A stretch of DNA of 64,000 nucleotides from Bolinopsis microptera (GCF_026151205.1 NC_087074.1:1798001-1862000); one strand, 5' to 3'. Counted from the stretch's first letter, positions 9,926 through 20,356 are shown. Notes: a model not told the origin generated them from the sequence alone. Program-made: numbers and translations.

Positions 9926-10995
9926 TGTTAGAACTAACTGGGTGGGCGTTTGTAACTGTGCTAACTAGATTTGTCAAGTAATACTAATATTTGTATACAC
10001 TCTTCATACTTGAATTATGCTCCTATGCTAAGATGTAACATTGTAAGTTGTAACCTTTGTACTTTCTTGCTAATATTTTATGATCTGTTTTTTTTAATGA
10101 TCCGTTCTTTTAATTGTATAAATGTGCTAACGGAGAACGCACTTTAACGCACGAACAAAAATGAACGCAATTCACGCACTTTTCCCGAAAAAATGACGCA
10201 CGAACCAACTATGGGACTCTTGAACGGTGCGAGAGTCTTGGTAATATCTTTTGCTAACTCAGTCTCTCCTGCATCCAGCCTAGCTCCAAGTCATCTAAAA
10301 TTCCGTGCACTGCATCAGTTATCCGGTCATATCTCTCAAATATACTGCACACTGAGCTCCAACGGGTTTTGTAGTCTCGTTGCAGTCTGAGTTCCTTTCC
10401 GTGCTTCAATAAACAACAATAACTACGTCTGACCATACAACCTTCAAATTACTTACTAGATGCGATAACGCAACATTTCAATTTCCACTGCCACAAATTC
10501 ATACACACATACCATCACACTGCAAATTATGCTATCAGTAGCAGTAGCACTGGGTTTCAACTTTACAATTACAAACAGAGAAATAGATACGGATAATATG
10601 TTAAATGTTGGCCATTTTACCATAATAAAAATTGGTTGATTATCGCGATAATTCTCGAAAATTATCGTGATAATCGATAACGATTTCTGGGAAATTATCG
10701 CCGATAATATCGGTTAGCAACCCTAATCTTGATAGTTCGTGACATTCAAGTGTCACCATACTTTAACTACACTGGTGAAGTTTATAAATTCATAAAGTAA
10801 AACCTACAGGAGGACATGACAATTAGGGTTAAGTTTGAACCAATTTCCCGTGCTAACCAGGTTCTACCATGTGCCAGGAGCCGTTGGGACGCTTTTTGTA
10901 AATATTTCACCACGGGTTTGACCAGGTGACATTTAGATCCACCGCTGTAGTATCGGTTGTTATCTATTATACGTTCAATAATCACTGTTCTAACA
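9926..10995 (-). mobile_element. Candidate 5' LTR of the Gypsy-type element, with adjacent primer-binding site
   Basis: The segment begins TGTTAGAAC and ends GTTCTAACA, a perfect 9-bp inverted repeat with the TG...CA ends of LTRs. On the minus strand, one base after its 3' end, comes TGGCATCCAAGCGAAC, which has the TGG start of a tRNA primer-binding site. Gag follows at the right distance. The second LTR would lie outside the window, so this cannot be confirmed here. The segment also contains a hAT-derived block (about 10.19-10.72 kb), so the original LTR would be shorter. GTGAC at 10996-11000 would be the target duplication. Confidence 0.45.
10193..10440 (-). pseudogene. hAT-like transposase fragment, copy 1
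   Basis: On the minus strand a short frame reads LQRDYKTRWSSVCSIFERYD and ITDAVHGILDDLELG. This resembles the tract before the C-terminal dimerisation domain of hAT transposases (a T-R-W-S/N-S core followed by an ERY/ERF helix). The same sequence recurs at 12224-12493. Nearby 10700-10722 carries ATATCGGTTAGCAACCCTAA, whose complement TAGGGTTGCTAACC looks like a hAT terminus. Only a fragment is present. Confidence 0.5.
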
Positions 10996-11521
10996 GTGAC
11001 CTGTTACTCTGGTCGACACCGCTGCTGCATCTGCATGAGATCAAATGAGAAACTGAGAGAGTGCACGTGAACGCTAACAGGGTGCATAGGTGCATACTGC
11101 ATAGTGAAGCAAATTTTTAGTTGCCTGTTTAAATTCCTTCCCCATTTATCGTCTTACTTGACAATTCCATTTTTAATCAACCTTCAATCAGAACTTTAAA
11201 CCAGGGGGAAGCGATCCATAATTGGCATCCGTACGGCAAATATAAAGTGGTGTAAAGCGTTTACACACACGTTCATCAAGTTATTCTGTTATACACAATT
11301 GTAAGCTTCTTTCTTAATAATAGCCTCGCAATGCAAAGGAGAATAGTTCACTTAATCTTAAGGTTCGCTGAGACCTATTGACGGGGCAAATTTTACATTT
11401 TCTTATTGTCCTGCTGGACATAGAGCTAGCTCTGTGAGGCTGGTCAGTGGTCAGCAAACCTACAATTTATTATTTATTGCATATTATTTACAGTTTACAC
11501 ACTCACCTGACCATCTGATGG

Positions 11522-11670
11522 CAGGGACAAAAGGATTTCGCGGTAATTTTGGCCAAAAATCGCGATACCGCGAATTACATTTCGCGGTATATTAAACTAT
11601 ACATAAAATCTGTCGCAAATAATGGGAAAATTCGCGATTCCGTACATGCCGCGATTTCCTTTTGTCCCTG
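11522..11670. mobile_element. 149-bp hAT-type MITE with perfect 8-bp target duplication
   Basis: The element starts CAGGGACAAAAGGATTTCGC and ends GCGATTTCCTTTTGTCCCTG, a terminal inverted repeat of over 20 bp with one mismatch. It is flanked on both sides by TCTGATGG (11514-11521 and 11671-11678). Eight-base duplications and CAGGG ends are the hallmark of hAT insertions. The interior has several short CGCGAT/ATCGCG palindromes and no coding capacity. It must use a transposase supplied from elsewhere. Confidence 0.88.
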
Positions 11671-12223
11671 TCTGATGGGCATATTGATTATCATGACATA
11701 AATGTTATTTATAATGAATTCGGTTACTACATTAAAACCCCAATTTACCGTGGAATTTGGACGTGTCACAGTTCAAACTTGACTGAGCCACCCTGTCAGG
11801 TTGTCAATAGGTGTCTAGGAGCTATTCGGCTCGTAAATGTAAAACCACCGTATATGACCGGTGCTGGAGTTTCTAATAATGAGTAATGATCATAGTTCCA
11901 TACCTCTGGTAGCTATTCCCACGATAGAAATCCTATCTTGATTCACGGCCGTGATGTATGGATTTCCAGGAGATTTCATTCGAAGTCGAATCACTTCGGG
12001 CTTATTTTGATAGCTTAGAGCTATTGTAAACCAAATTGCTCCTCTTCTCACTAACTATCGGACGATTTACGTACTAAAGTTCGACAAATAAAGTTCATGG
12101 TTTTCGAGTGTCACTATACTATTGTACTAATGAACGTTATAAATTCGAGATCCTGGTGGAATCTACAGGTGGACATGACAAGGATTAAGTTTGACCCATT
12201 TTCCCGAACTGACTGTCAATAAA

Positions 12224-12493
12224 CTAAATAATGACTTCTGCTTGAGCGAGCATGCTTTCTCTTTTACACAAAAACTCAGTTACATTCTTGAACAGTGCGA
12301 GAGTCTTGGAGTTGGTTATGTCTTTAGCTAACCCAGTCTCTCCTGTATCCAGCTTTAGATTGCCTAGCTCCAAGTTATCTAAAATTCCGTGCACTGCATC
12401 AGTTATCCGGTCATATCTCTCCAACATATACTGCACACTGAGCTCCAACGGGTTTTGTAGTCTCGTATATATAATATCGGTTGGCAACCCTAC
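12224..12493 (-). pseudogene. hAT-like transposase fragment, copy 2
   Basis: The minus-strand frame reads LQNPLELSVQYMLERYDRIT, then AVHGILDNLELGNLKLDTGE, then LAKDITNSKTLALFKNVTEF. This is the same transposase region as at 10.2-10.4 kb and extends further toward the C-terminus. It ends at 12493 in ATATCGGTTGGCAACCCTA, again a hAT-like end. The 12080-12220 segment to its left matches about 10730-10850, so both copies belong to one family with shared flanks. No catalytic residues can be assigned. Confidence 0.55.
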
Positions 12494-12499
12494 TCCACA

Positions 12500-13640
12500 G
12501 CCTTATTTATGCTAGACTGAATCTCACATTATATTAAAGGACATGTTTAAACCTGGTTGGTGGTTTTGTTTCACTGCCAAAATGGGCAATTATCTCATTT
12601 TTACAATAAGTCCATTAATAATAACCCAATGGTCTTGAAACTTTCAAAGATGATTATAATTGTCATAACAAATGTGAGTCCCCTTTCTCTATGTTCTTAC
12701 TCTCTTCTTCTCTTCTTTCGATAACGTCTCTCCCCTGTCGACGTTTAATGCTGCCTGGTCAACCAGTTTTGATTGTCTACTATTTCTGCCTGGTCTGTGA
12801 GTTTAAGCGACAAATATTACATTAAGCCGAAGATATTTAGTTGTTTGAAAATATTTCTTTTGTCTCTGTAACTTATCCCTCCTGCCGACTTTTGATTCTG
12901 TCTGGTCTCTCAGTTCTTAAATTCTCTGCAACTGTCCTGCTTCTCTCTCGATCATAAATTTTTTCTCCTACTGATTTCAGTTCTTAAATTCTCTTCAACT
13001 GTCCTGCTTCTCTCTCGATCATAAATTTTTTCTCCTACTGATTTTTGGTTCTTCCTGATTGCTCATTTCTGAAAATCCTTTGAAGACATGTCCATGTGTT
13101 TGGTACCTTGGAAACTCTTCTCGTGAGCAGCCCAAAATTTGTGTGGTTTGTGGTAAGTATTGTGGACTGAGTGTTTGTAGACTTCCAATCAAATATACTT
13201 TATGATTATCCATGGAGTAACTTTGGAATGTTTGTAAATTTTTATCAGGAAAAATTAAGGCCGGTAAACTTAACCTTAGATGTAACACGCCAAAACCAAA
13301 GTATTAAAGCTCTTTGGCTAGCATCGAGTACGATACGACGCGCAACTGTGCTTGAAGTGACGACGCACACGAGCGATAAATAGCTATTTATCGCTCGGCC
13401 CGGTCAACAGCGATAAGTCACATCGCTCGTGCGCAGCGCACGGCACCCGACTAAGCGGCACCCGACTACGCGAGGCACCCGACTACCATGCAGGCTCATG
13501 GTAGTCGGGTGCCGCGCACGAGCAATATGACTTAAGTTCACGACAAAAACGTTACCTTTCAGTCATCGCTCGATTTTTGTGAATTTCTCGATATCATAAA
13601 TAGAACTAGAAGTTTCTGCATTCTCATTACATGCAGCAAA
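12500..13640. other. AT-rich non-coding stretch with two short direct repeats and hairpins
   Basis: No convincing gene is seen. A 45-bp segment (TTCTTAAATTCTCTKCAACT onward) is repeated directly at about 12913 and 12980. At 13371-13396 there is a perfect 26-bp palindrome centred on ATAGCTAT. At 13474-13490 and 13497-13513 a GGCACCCGACTACCATG stem is exactly inverted, preceded by two more partial copies of GGCACCCGACTA. These hairpins look like the remains of a small palindromic element. Confidence 0.55.
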
Positions 13641-13664
13641 TTAGGACTTAGATTTAGAACTTAC

Positions 13665-13791
13665 GTCAACTCCTTCTAGTTTCCAAGTAAGATTAGTAAA
13701 GTCAGCTTTCTCGATAGTTTCCTTCTGTGTCAGAGCTCCTCCAGGTAGGATCATCCACCTTGCCAGTACTCTCTCTGAGAACGCCGCTATG
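13665..13791 (-). CDS. Possible orphan exon of an unknown minus-strand gene
   Basis: On the minus strand a 127-base open segment is bracketed by a good acceptor (TTTTTTGTAG) and a consensus donor (GAC/GTAAGT). It reads IAAFSERVLARWMILPGGAL, then TQKETIEKADFTNLTWKLEG, then VD. Composition and splice sites are exon-like, but I recognise no family and could not place a neighbouring exon with confidence. It lies head-to-head with the gamma-glutamyltransferase gene, about 490 bp upstream of its first ATG. It could equally be a fragment of a dead gene. Confidence 0.4.
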
Positions 13792-13860
13792 CTACAAAAA
13801 AACCTGGAAATTTTCTGGGTTATAAATATAATTTTACCGGTCGGCGGCTTAAAATACACT

Positions 13861-14031
13861 GGCTCTTGACCGGCTCTAAACCGGCTCTTAACCGGTTCTT
13901 AACCGGTTCTTAACCGGTTCTTAAGCGGTTCTTAGCCGGTTCCTAGCCGGTTCTTAAACGGTTCTTAAGCGGCTCTTAAGCGGTTCTTAAACGGCTCTTA
14001 AACGGCTCTTAACCGGCTCTCAAGCGGTGGT
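13861..14031. repeat. 11-bp tandem repeat, CCGGTTCTTAA type
   Basis: About fifteen imperfect copies of an 11-bp unit (ACCGGCTCTTA / ACCGGTTCTTA / GCGGTTCTTAA). Units vary mainly at the CCGG/GCGG and GGTT/GGCT positions. Confidence 0.93.
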
Positions 14032-14277
14032 CGCTGTTTGCCCTATTAGCCAATATAATAATTCTCTTTTATTAAACATACACGTACTTAACTCATGGGG
14101 TATCTTAACAGTTAACTCATCGTGTTTGATTTTTTGTTTGTTTGTGTGACCTGTACTCTGACTCTTGTAAGCACAAAAAGGGTTTAACACTTGTAAATTA
14201 TTTGTTCATTTTCCACATATTCACTGCGATTATATTGCAAAGAAAAATCACATTTTGAGACTTATCATAATCAAAAA

Positions 14278-16793
14278 ATGTTTTGCAGCTCAGTAAGTGG
14301 ATACTATACACATCTTGTATACTATAAATACAAGATGTGCTGGGACAGCGGGCTGGAATACGCTGATGGCAGGATCAAAGGCACCAGTAATTCATATTGT
14401 AATCTTTTAAAAGTGGCTGCACTCTTTGGCCTTTTCATGATTGTCTTCCAGGTAACAGAAATAATATTGTTTTTACAGCATTTCAATACAATGACTTGCA
14501 TTTATTATCGCACTGAAACTTTAAATTAAAATTGTATTTTTTTAATACCGAAATTTCTGTTTAATTGAACTGAATTAACGCATTTATTCGTATTAATAAA
14601 ATCTGTTTATCTTATTCAGTCAGCATGGATGGTGATACCAAATATAATTAAGTTTGATAGTATAAATCGAGAGAGACAGATCGCTGATGAAGGGTCGTGT
14701 GAATTCTCTGGTGAGTTAACAAAGGATTTTTTGTAAAGATTTAAATTTTCACATCACTACAGGGTGACTAAAAACCAATTCATTTTCTTCTCATTTCATT
14801 GTTAATCGTGAGAAATAATTGTTCACCCCACAAATACAATTTCAGGTCATTCCTCTATGGCAGTAGCGTCAGATAACGACATATGTACAAAAATAGGGTC
14901 TGATACCCTAAGCAGGGGCGGCAGTGCTGTGGACTCTGCTATCTCAGTCCTAATTTGTCTAGGAGCAGTGCAGCCTCAGTCTAATGGTATCGGAGGAGGG
15001 GGCTTCATGATCGTCCACACTAGGAACCAGGACGAAGTTATTAACTTCAGGGAGGTGGCACCGAAAGCATCCACCCCTGAAATGTTTGTAGGTGATGACA
15101 TTACAAGTTCCCTGTCCCTAAACAGTGGAATGGCAAGTGGAGTTCCAGGATCACTGGCGGGATATTGGAAAGCTCATACACTTTTTGGAAAACTAAACTG
15201 GGCTGACCTGTTTGCTCCAACAATAGCTCTGCTGAACGAAACCTTTCCAGTTTCAAAGCATATGGCCTATGCGCTTTCCATCATGAAACGGCATCTGATA
15301 AAAGATAAAAACGCAAGGATTACCTTCTTCAAAAATCCTTACGATCAAGAAAGTTATTTGAGAGAAGATGACACGTACCGAAATGATAAATTAGCTACTA
15401 CCCTCCAACTTATTTCTAATCATGGAACTAAAGCTTTCTATGAAGGAAAAATTGCCAGGAACATTGTTAAGGCCACGGTAAATTAATCAGATTATGCAAA
15501 AAAATGTTCATTTTTTTTCAAATGAACGTGAATTTTGTATTTTTCTGTATTTTGAATAATTTGAGGTCATAATATAGTGCTTTGTGTTTGGCCTTTCAAA
15601 TTACATTAGTGGGATCAGGTGATGGTAAATTGGGTTGGCACTAGATCTTTAGGGTTCTTTTATCAGTGATTCTCATTAATTATCAGTCATATTTACGAGA
15701 AACTGGAAAGCATTCAATCTTATTATTATTTCAGAGAGCAAGGGGAGGAATAATGACGATGGAAGATCTAGCAGAGTACAAAGTCCTCCTCCAAGAACCT
15801 CTCCAATTCCAATACAGGTCTAAAAATATTTTGTCAGTGCCACCTCCTGCCTCGGGTCATATCCTTTCAATCGTTCTTCAACTTCTTGATAACTGTAACT
15901 TAACTTCCCGGGACGCTCGAGCATGGAGCCAAATTATCGAGGCCTTTAGATTTGGGTATGCAGTTAGGGGCCAGACAGGGGACCCAGAATTTTCAGAAAG
16001 GACAAAGTCGCTGTTGGAAAAGATTCAAAACGGAACTTGGGCTGAGGAGATCCTTAAAGACCACGCGGATAAGAACAAAAACCAGTTCAAAGGGCCTTAC
16101 GAAAATGTGGATCGGTACATGCAAGGTGAACCTCTATATGAGAACATTGCCGGGACCCACACCACGCATGTTTCCGTTTTGGGACCGGACGGAAGTGCCG
16201 TGTCCTGTACTTCCTCTGTCAACAAATTTTTTGGATCTCGAATCATGACTGATGACGGATTCATTATGAACAGTCAAATGAATGATTTCGCGACCCTTGG
16301 AGCTGTCAACTCGTATGGGTTCCCAGCTGCTCCTGAAAATTTTATTGTTCCTGGGAAACGGCCTATGTCATCCGCGTCTCCGTCAATCATTTTAGATGAG
16401 GACGGCAGAACTTTTACTACTGGAGGCGAAGGTGGGTCTAGAATAATAACAAGTACCGTTCAGTCTATCATAAACATTCTGGACTGGGACATGGACCTCG
16501 AAGAAAGTCTACACGCTAAAAGGTTGCACGATAAGCTTACAATGGCTACCAAGTATGAACTAGGATTTGATACAACGCTAGTAGAGGAGCTGAGGAAGAT
16601 GGGCTATAACATGGTAGAGCACAAAGGGATCATGTCGTGCGTCAACAGTGTTTCTAGTTTAAGAAGAGGGAAGACTGAGGCTAGTGGTGATCCAAGAAAA
16701 GGAGGGTCTGGACGGGTAGTGGCATCTAAGCGTGAATATTGTCTACCGTGGTTCAAGCTTTCAAGTGATCGGCAGCGGCGTTGGCCAAATTAA
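14278..16793 (+). CDS. Gamma-glutamyltransferase (GGT family), four exons
   Basis: Model: exons 14278-14451, 14620-14710, 14846-15477 and 15735-16793, all GT-AG with matching phases, giving about 651 residues. Exon 1 and the start of exon 2 form a type II membrane anchor (LLKVAALFGLFMIVFQ). Exon 3 opens the GGT domain (LSRGGSAVDSAISVLICLGA, then QSNGIGGGGFMIVH). Exon 4 has RGGIMTMEDLAEY, then the autoprocessing and catalytic site TTHVSVLGPDGSAVSCTSSV with the nucleophilic threonine near residue 442, then RPMSSASPSII and GGEGGSRI for the oxyanion and glycine loops, and ends SGDPRKGG. The enzyme cleaves gamma-glutamyl bonds such as in glutathione at the cell surface; all key residues look intact. 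The first ATG is uncertain; one 57 bases further in frame (14335) would also keep the anchor. Confidence 0.92.
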
Positions 16794-17100
16794 CACCGGC
16801 GTGAAATCAATGTCAAGTGAATTTCGGTTTATAGTGTAGTTAAATTCATCGACTAGACAATTCATGCTTAGGTCCAGCCGTAAAATTTGAACATTCTATC
16901 GTTTGAGACCCCAACGATTCAAGACTGAATTGAATTTGCATTTACTGTATACTGATTATTTGCGAACATACCAGACACCAAGTGTTTTCATATTGCAATA
17001 GATTACTTTTTACCAAAACCCAAATTGGGTTTTTTGTAAGCCAGAATCCCGGTCCCGGTCTTTTCACTTTTGTGAACTTTCGTCGATTACAGTGGGTGTG
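16794..17100. other. 3' flank of the GGT gene, no gene seen
   Basis: AT-rich 3' flank of the GGT gene. I see no clear AATAAA signal just behind the stop and no open frame of interest. Confidence 0.5.
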
Positions 17101-17240
17101 AGCCCAGGGATCGGCCGGGACTGCTTTTTTGGACGGGCCTGGGACTGGAAAAAGTGTCGGGACCGGGAATAAGACCGGGACCGGAATAAGACCGGGGCCG
17201 GAATAAGACCGCGGCCGGGATTAAGCCGGGATCGTAGCTA
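17100..17240. repeat. Degenerate GC-rich repeat (GGGACCGGAATAAGACC type)
   Basis: About five imperfect copies of a roughly 17-bp CCGGGACCGGAATAAGA unit stand out from the AT-rich surroundings. They lead directly into the telomeric inverted-repeat element. Confidence 0.8.
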
Positions 17241-17262
17241 ACAAAAATGTTACTTTCAATAT

Positions 17263-17450
17263 GGGCCCGGGACTCTACGGCGTAGCCGTAAGACTACTGC
17301 GTGAGACTCTATAACCCTAACCCTAACCCTAACCCTAACCTTAACCCTAACCCTAACCATAACCATAACCCTTACCCTAACCCTAACCCTAATTCTAACC
17401 CTAACCCTAATTAACCCGCCGTAGAGTCTTACGCCGTAGAGTCGGCCGGA
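17263..17450. mobile_element. Inverted-repeat element filled with CCCTAA telomeric repeats, copy 1
   Basis: Left end GGGCCCGGGACTCTACGGCG and right end CGCCGTAGAGTCGGCC form inverted repeats with nested CGTAAGACT/AGTCTTACG modules. Between them, 17313-17412 is an imperfect run of about sixteen CCCTAA hexamers in one orientation. A second element with the same architecture is at 45718-45934, which argues for a mobile element rather than a fused chromosome end. No coding capacity. Confidence 0.7.
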
Positions 17451-17949
17451 CCAGCCCGCTAGTTAAAAGGCCTGCTATTGCTCAGCCCGCTGTTACAGCC
17501 CGCTGATATAGCCCGTATGAAATTTGACCAGTACCGATGTAGCCCGGAGACAGGATAAGAGTTACACTTTATTTTTGTGCCCGGTAGGGCTGGTGATACA
17601 GCTCGCGAGCAGATGACATAAAACCTGAACAGTATTATTGATCCACACTGTCACTACACTTTAATAATTTCCACTGCAATATAGTGTTAGTAAAACAAAG
17701 ACTGTATCAGCTCTGAGGTCACTTCCTAATTCCTATCCCCTATATCACTCAGTCGGCACATGATTGGCTCATATTGAACACGTGACATACATTACTGTTA
17801 CTATTGTTACAAAATTTGTGGCGACGACCATGTTATATTAGCTGGTTTCGACTTTGAGTTTTTTTTTAATATTACTTAAATCTAGGTGAACTATAGGTAA
17901 AAATATAATATTAATCATAAGCTAAAATGTACTAATCTTTGTATTCTAA

Positions 17950-18216
17950 ATGGGGAAAAAGAAGAAACATTGTCAGTCAGTCGAGAAAATTGTCAGTCAG
18001 GCTATATGGCAGCTTTGTAGATGTTGTGACTATGCTAGTAGTGGTCCCAGGCTTGCGACTGGAATTGCGGTGTTAAATCGATTTAATGGTATACCAACGA
18101 TCCACCTCCCACTTGTTGTTTGGTACTTAGCATTAATAGTGTTAGCTGTAGCCATTTATAGCAAGAATCTTAAAACTAAAGGGGATGACAAGGAAAAGAG
18201 GAAGGAAAAAGAATAA
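17950..18216 (+). CDS. Small hypothetical membrane protein (88 codons)
   Basis: Short frame from ATG with a basic start (MGKKKKH), a hydrophobic segment near residues 53-71 (HLPLVVWYLALIVLAVAIYS) and a Lys/Glu-rich tail (KGDDKEKRKEKE). Single-pass membrane topology with charged ends is reasonable for a real small protein, and AATAAA occurs about 75 bases after the stop. I recognise no family, and a chance frame is possible. A 30-base segment about 110 bp upstream (GCTGGTTTCGACTTTGAG) recurs at 26167, so the upstream region includes repeat DNA. Confidence 0.28.
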   Translation: MGKKKKHCQSVEKIVSQAIWQLCRCCDYASSGPRLATGIAVLNRFNGIPTIHLPLVVWYLALIVLAVAIYSKNLKTKGDDKEKRKEKE

Positions 18217-18448
18217 CGGAACAAACACTTAATTAAAGTATTTATAGGAGCATTAGATAATGTAATTACAAGCTTCAATAATAAATCACTGACTAAAACT
18301 TCTAATTAAAATGACACTTGGTACGCTCGCCCATTTTCACTGGTCAGTCTGAACTTCGGTTTAGCACGTTGTACACTTATTCACCTAAGTTTCAGAATTT
18401 GTTCAGTTTAGCAGAGTTAGTACCCGTGTTTCAATAAATCAAAAGATA

Positions 18449-20356
18449 TCAGGGGAGTTCTTTAATAATGTTATGGTCATCTAGAATACCGAACTTCCTG
18501 AAAACGTTATCATATTTCCTCAGACAACGTTTAATGCCTCTAATCAGTCTATCACGGCTATATCCTCTATCAATTAGAATTTTGAATATTTTGTGAAGAT
18601 GGGAGGTAAAGATATCCAATCTAATGCAAACATTACCATATCTAATAACTTGACTTGAAAAAACGTTGTAGCCAACCTCGGTTGGGATGTTACTGTGAGG
18701 AAATGTAAGGGATACAACATGAAAATTAAAATCATCAGTTTTGTTATACACTGATATTTCTAGTCCTTCTGTGGAAATATTAATATTTAAATCAAGGTAG
18801 TTAATGATTTTATTATTGGAACCAGCTCGCTCCATCTCCAATGAATTAGGATAAATATCTTTAATCAATTTATGAAAGTAAAGGTAGTTAATAATAGATA
18901 AATCGTCAACATATCGTTTATTATTGGATAATATCTTTGCTAATCCCATTTTCTTTTCCTGAAGTAAACGTTTCATATAATTAAATTCCTTTTTGCCAAC
19001 AGTGAGATCAGCTATAGGAGAACTTGAATTTCCACCCATAGGAATACCCTTGGTTTGTATGAATACAATCCCACCGAAGACGACATAAGTGTTATAAATA
19101 ATAAATTTAACAGCCTCTTTTAGGTCATCTTGACTAAAGCAGGCATGAGAATCATAGGTTTTATTGGAAAAGAAACATGTATTACTGTCTCTTTTAGAAA
19201 TACAAATATATCTATTACGGTCTGAAAATATTAAATCAACAACTTCATTAATCATATTCTCTACTTCAATCAAGTCTAATCTGGTATAAAGAGTAGTAAA
19301 ATCATATACTTGTATATTAGAAACATCGCTATTTTTGATAGCTTCAAGGAATTCACTTGAGGAATCTATGCTCCAAAACATGTTTATACCGCTGTTGTTG
19401 TAGATTGCCTCGCAGTATTTCTTGAAGTATTTCCTCAAAAGTTTCAGACAACAGTTAACTTGGACGTTAAGTTGTTTCGTAACGCAAAAACGGGCACCTG
19501 CAATGAACCTCGCCTTGTAAGGGTTCTTATGAAGCTTAGGGTTCCAGAAGATGCGTGCTAGTCGCAAGTTTTTATCTTCAACTTGTACATTAAATCTCTC
19601 CTTTAGACTCTCAGATATTTTATTGACATAATGAGTCTCGTCTTCGCTACAGGGTTTATATGTATCATTACCTATACATTCTAGAGTATTAGGATCAAAA
19701 CCCATTTCATTGACAAGAGTTTTTACATAACACTTTTTACAAATAAATGAAAAATTACCAGAAGCTTTGTCGATACTACAAATAATGTATTTACTTTTCA
19801 GCAATTTAAGACTTCTTTTAACATCATCTTTTTCCAGTGTGTTTTCTTTTATTTCAAATGTTTCAGGAAAGTTTTTCTTGTAATATTCAATACGATTGGA
19901 AACTATTGATAACACGTTTTCCTTCCAATCGCTGAACTTTACTTCTTTTTGACAGTACTTTCTACTTTTTGATTTTATAAATTTATCGACAGCTTCGGTA
20001 ACTGACATATATATCTCATCTGGAGATTTAAATGTGGGAATTCTGTATTTACAACCGTAGGAAAGTACTTCCCTAAGTTCAACATTATCAACAATATCTA
20101 AATTACCAGTAACTACATGTCCATGAGGAGGATAATTGAAAGGGGAGGAGTGACAATCGCATGGACTACCTAAAATAGATTTAATATCAGAAATAGAAAG
20201 TTTCTTTAAGAATGAAGCATAGTTACAAATAGAAAGACTTATAGGATCATTATACTCATAATAAATCTGTAATGGTGTAAAAGACTGAAAATGATCCCAC
20301 TGTGTAAATCTGATATTACGTACCCCATGCCATGTTTGAAGCGTGCTACCTGAGCC
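18449..20356 (-). CDS. Penelope-like reverse transcriptase without GIY-YIG nuclease
   Basis: A single minus-strand frame is open for 635 codons. The first internal ATG is at 20008, but the upstream 116 codons (QTWHGVRNIRFTQWDHF, then CDCHSSPFNYPPHGHVVTGN) look like part of the protein and a TGA lies at 20357-20359. A CTCAG just upstream may be a splice acceptor. RT motifs in order: DKASGNFSFICKKCYV, the KLHKNPYKARFIAGA stretch, VYDFTTLYTRLDL (motif A), QTKGIPMGGNSSSPIAD (motif B), KRYVDDL (motif C) and IINYLDLNI (motif D). The protein ends shortly after the thumb with no nuclease domain. All motifs are intact, so it may be active or recently so. The C-H-GHV N-terminal module is typical of a group of RT proteins common in marine invertebrates. 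What primes or inserts it is not visible here. Confidence 0.88.
   Translation of the reverse strand, partial: GSGSTLQTWHGVRNIRFTQWDHFQSFTPLQIYYEYNDPISLSICNYASFLKKLSISDIKSILGSPCDCHSSPFNYPPHGHVVTGNLDIVDNVELREVLSYGCKYRIPTFKSPDEIYMSVTEAVDKFIKSKSRKYCQKEVKFSDWKENVLSIVSNRIEYYKKNFPETFEIKENTLEKDDVKRSLKLLKSKYIICSIDKASGNFSFICKKCYVKTLVNEMGFDPNTLECIGNDTYKPCSEDETHYVNKISESLKERFNVQVEDKNLRLARIFWNPKLHKNPYKARFIAGARFCVTKQLNVQVNCCLKLLRKYFKKYCEAIYNNSGINMFWSIDSSSEFLEAIKNSDVSNIQVYDFTTLYTRLDLIEVENMINEVVDLIFSDRNRYICISKRDSNTCFFSNKTYDSHACFSQDDLKEAVKFIIYNTYVVFGGIVFIQTKGIPMGGNSSSPIADLTVGKKEFNYMKRLLQEKKMGLAKILSNNKRYVDDLSIINYLYFHKLIKDIYPNSLEMERAGSNNKIINYLDLNINISTEGLEISVYNKTDDFNFHVVSLTFPHSNIPTEVGYNVFSSQVIRYGNVCIRLDIFTSHLHKIFKILIDRGYSRDRLIRGIKRCLRKYDNVFRKFGILDDHNIIKELP

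Noticed and set aside
10254-10436. Independent small gene
   Set aside because: Sequence recurs at 12.2-12.5 kb and resembles a fragment of hAT transposase.
17313-17412. True chromosome end or fusion site
   Set aside because: The hexamers are few, imperfect and bracketed by inverted repeats shared with a second locus.
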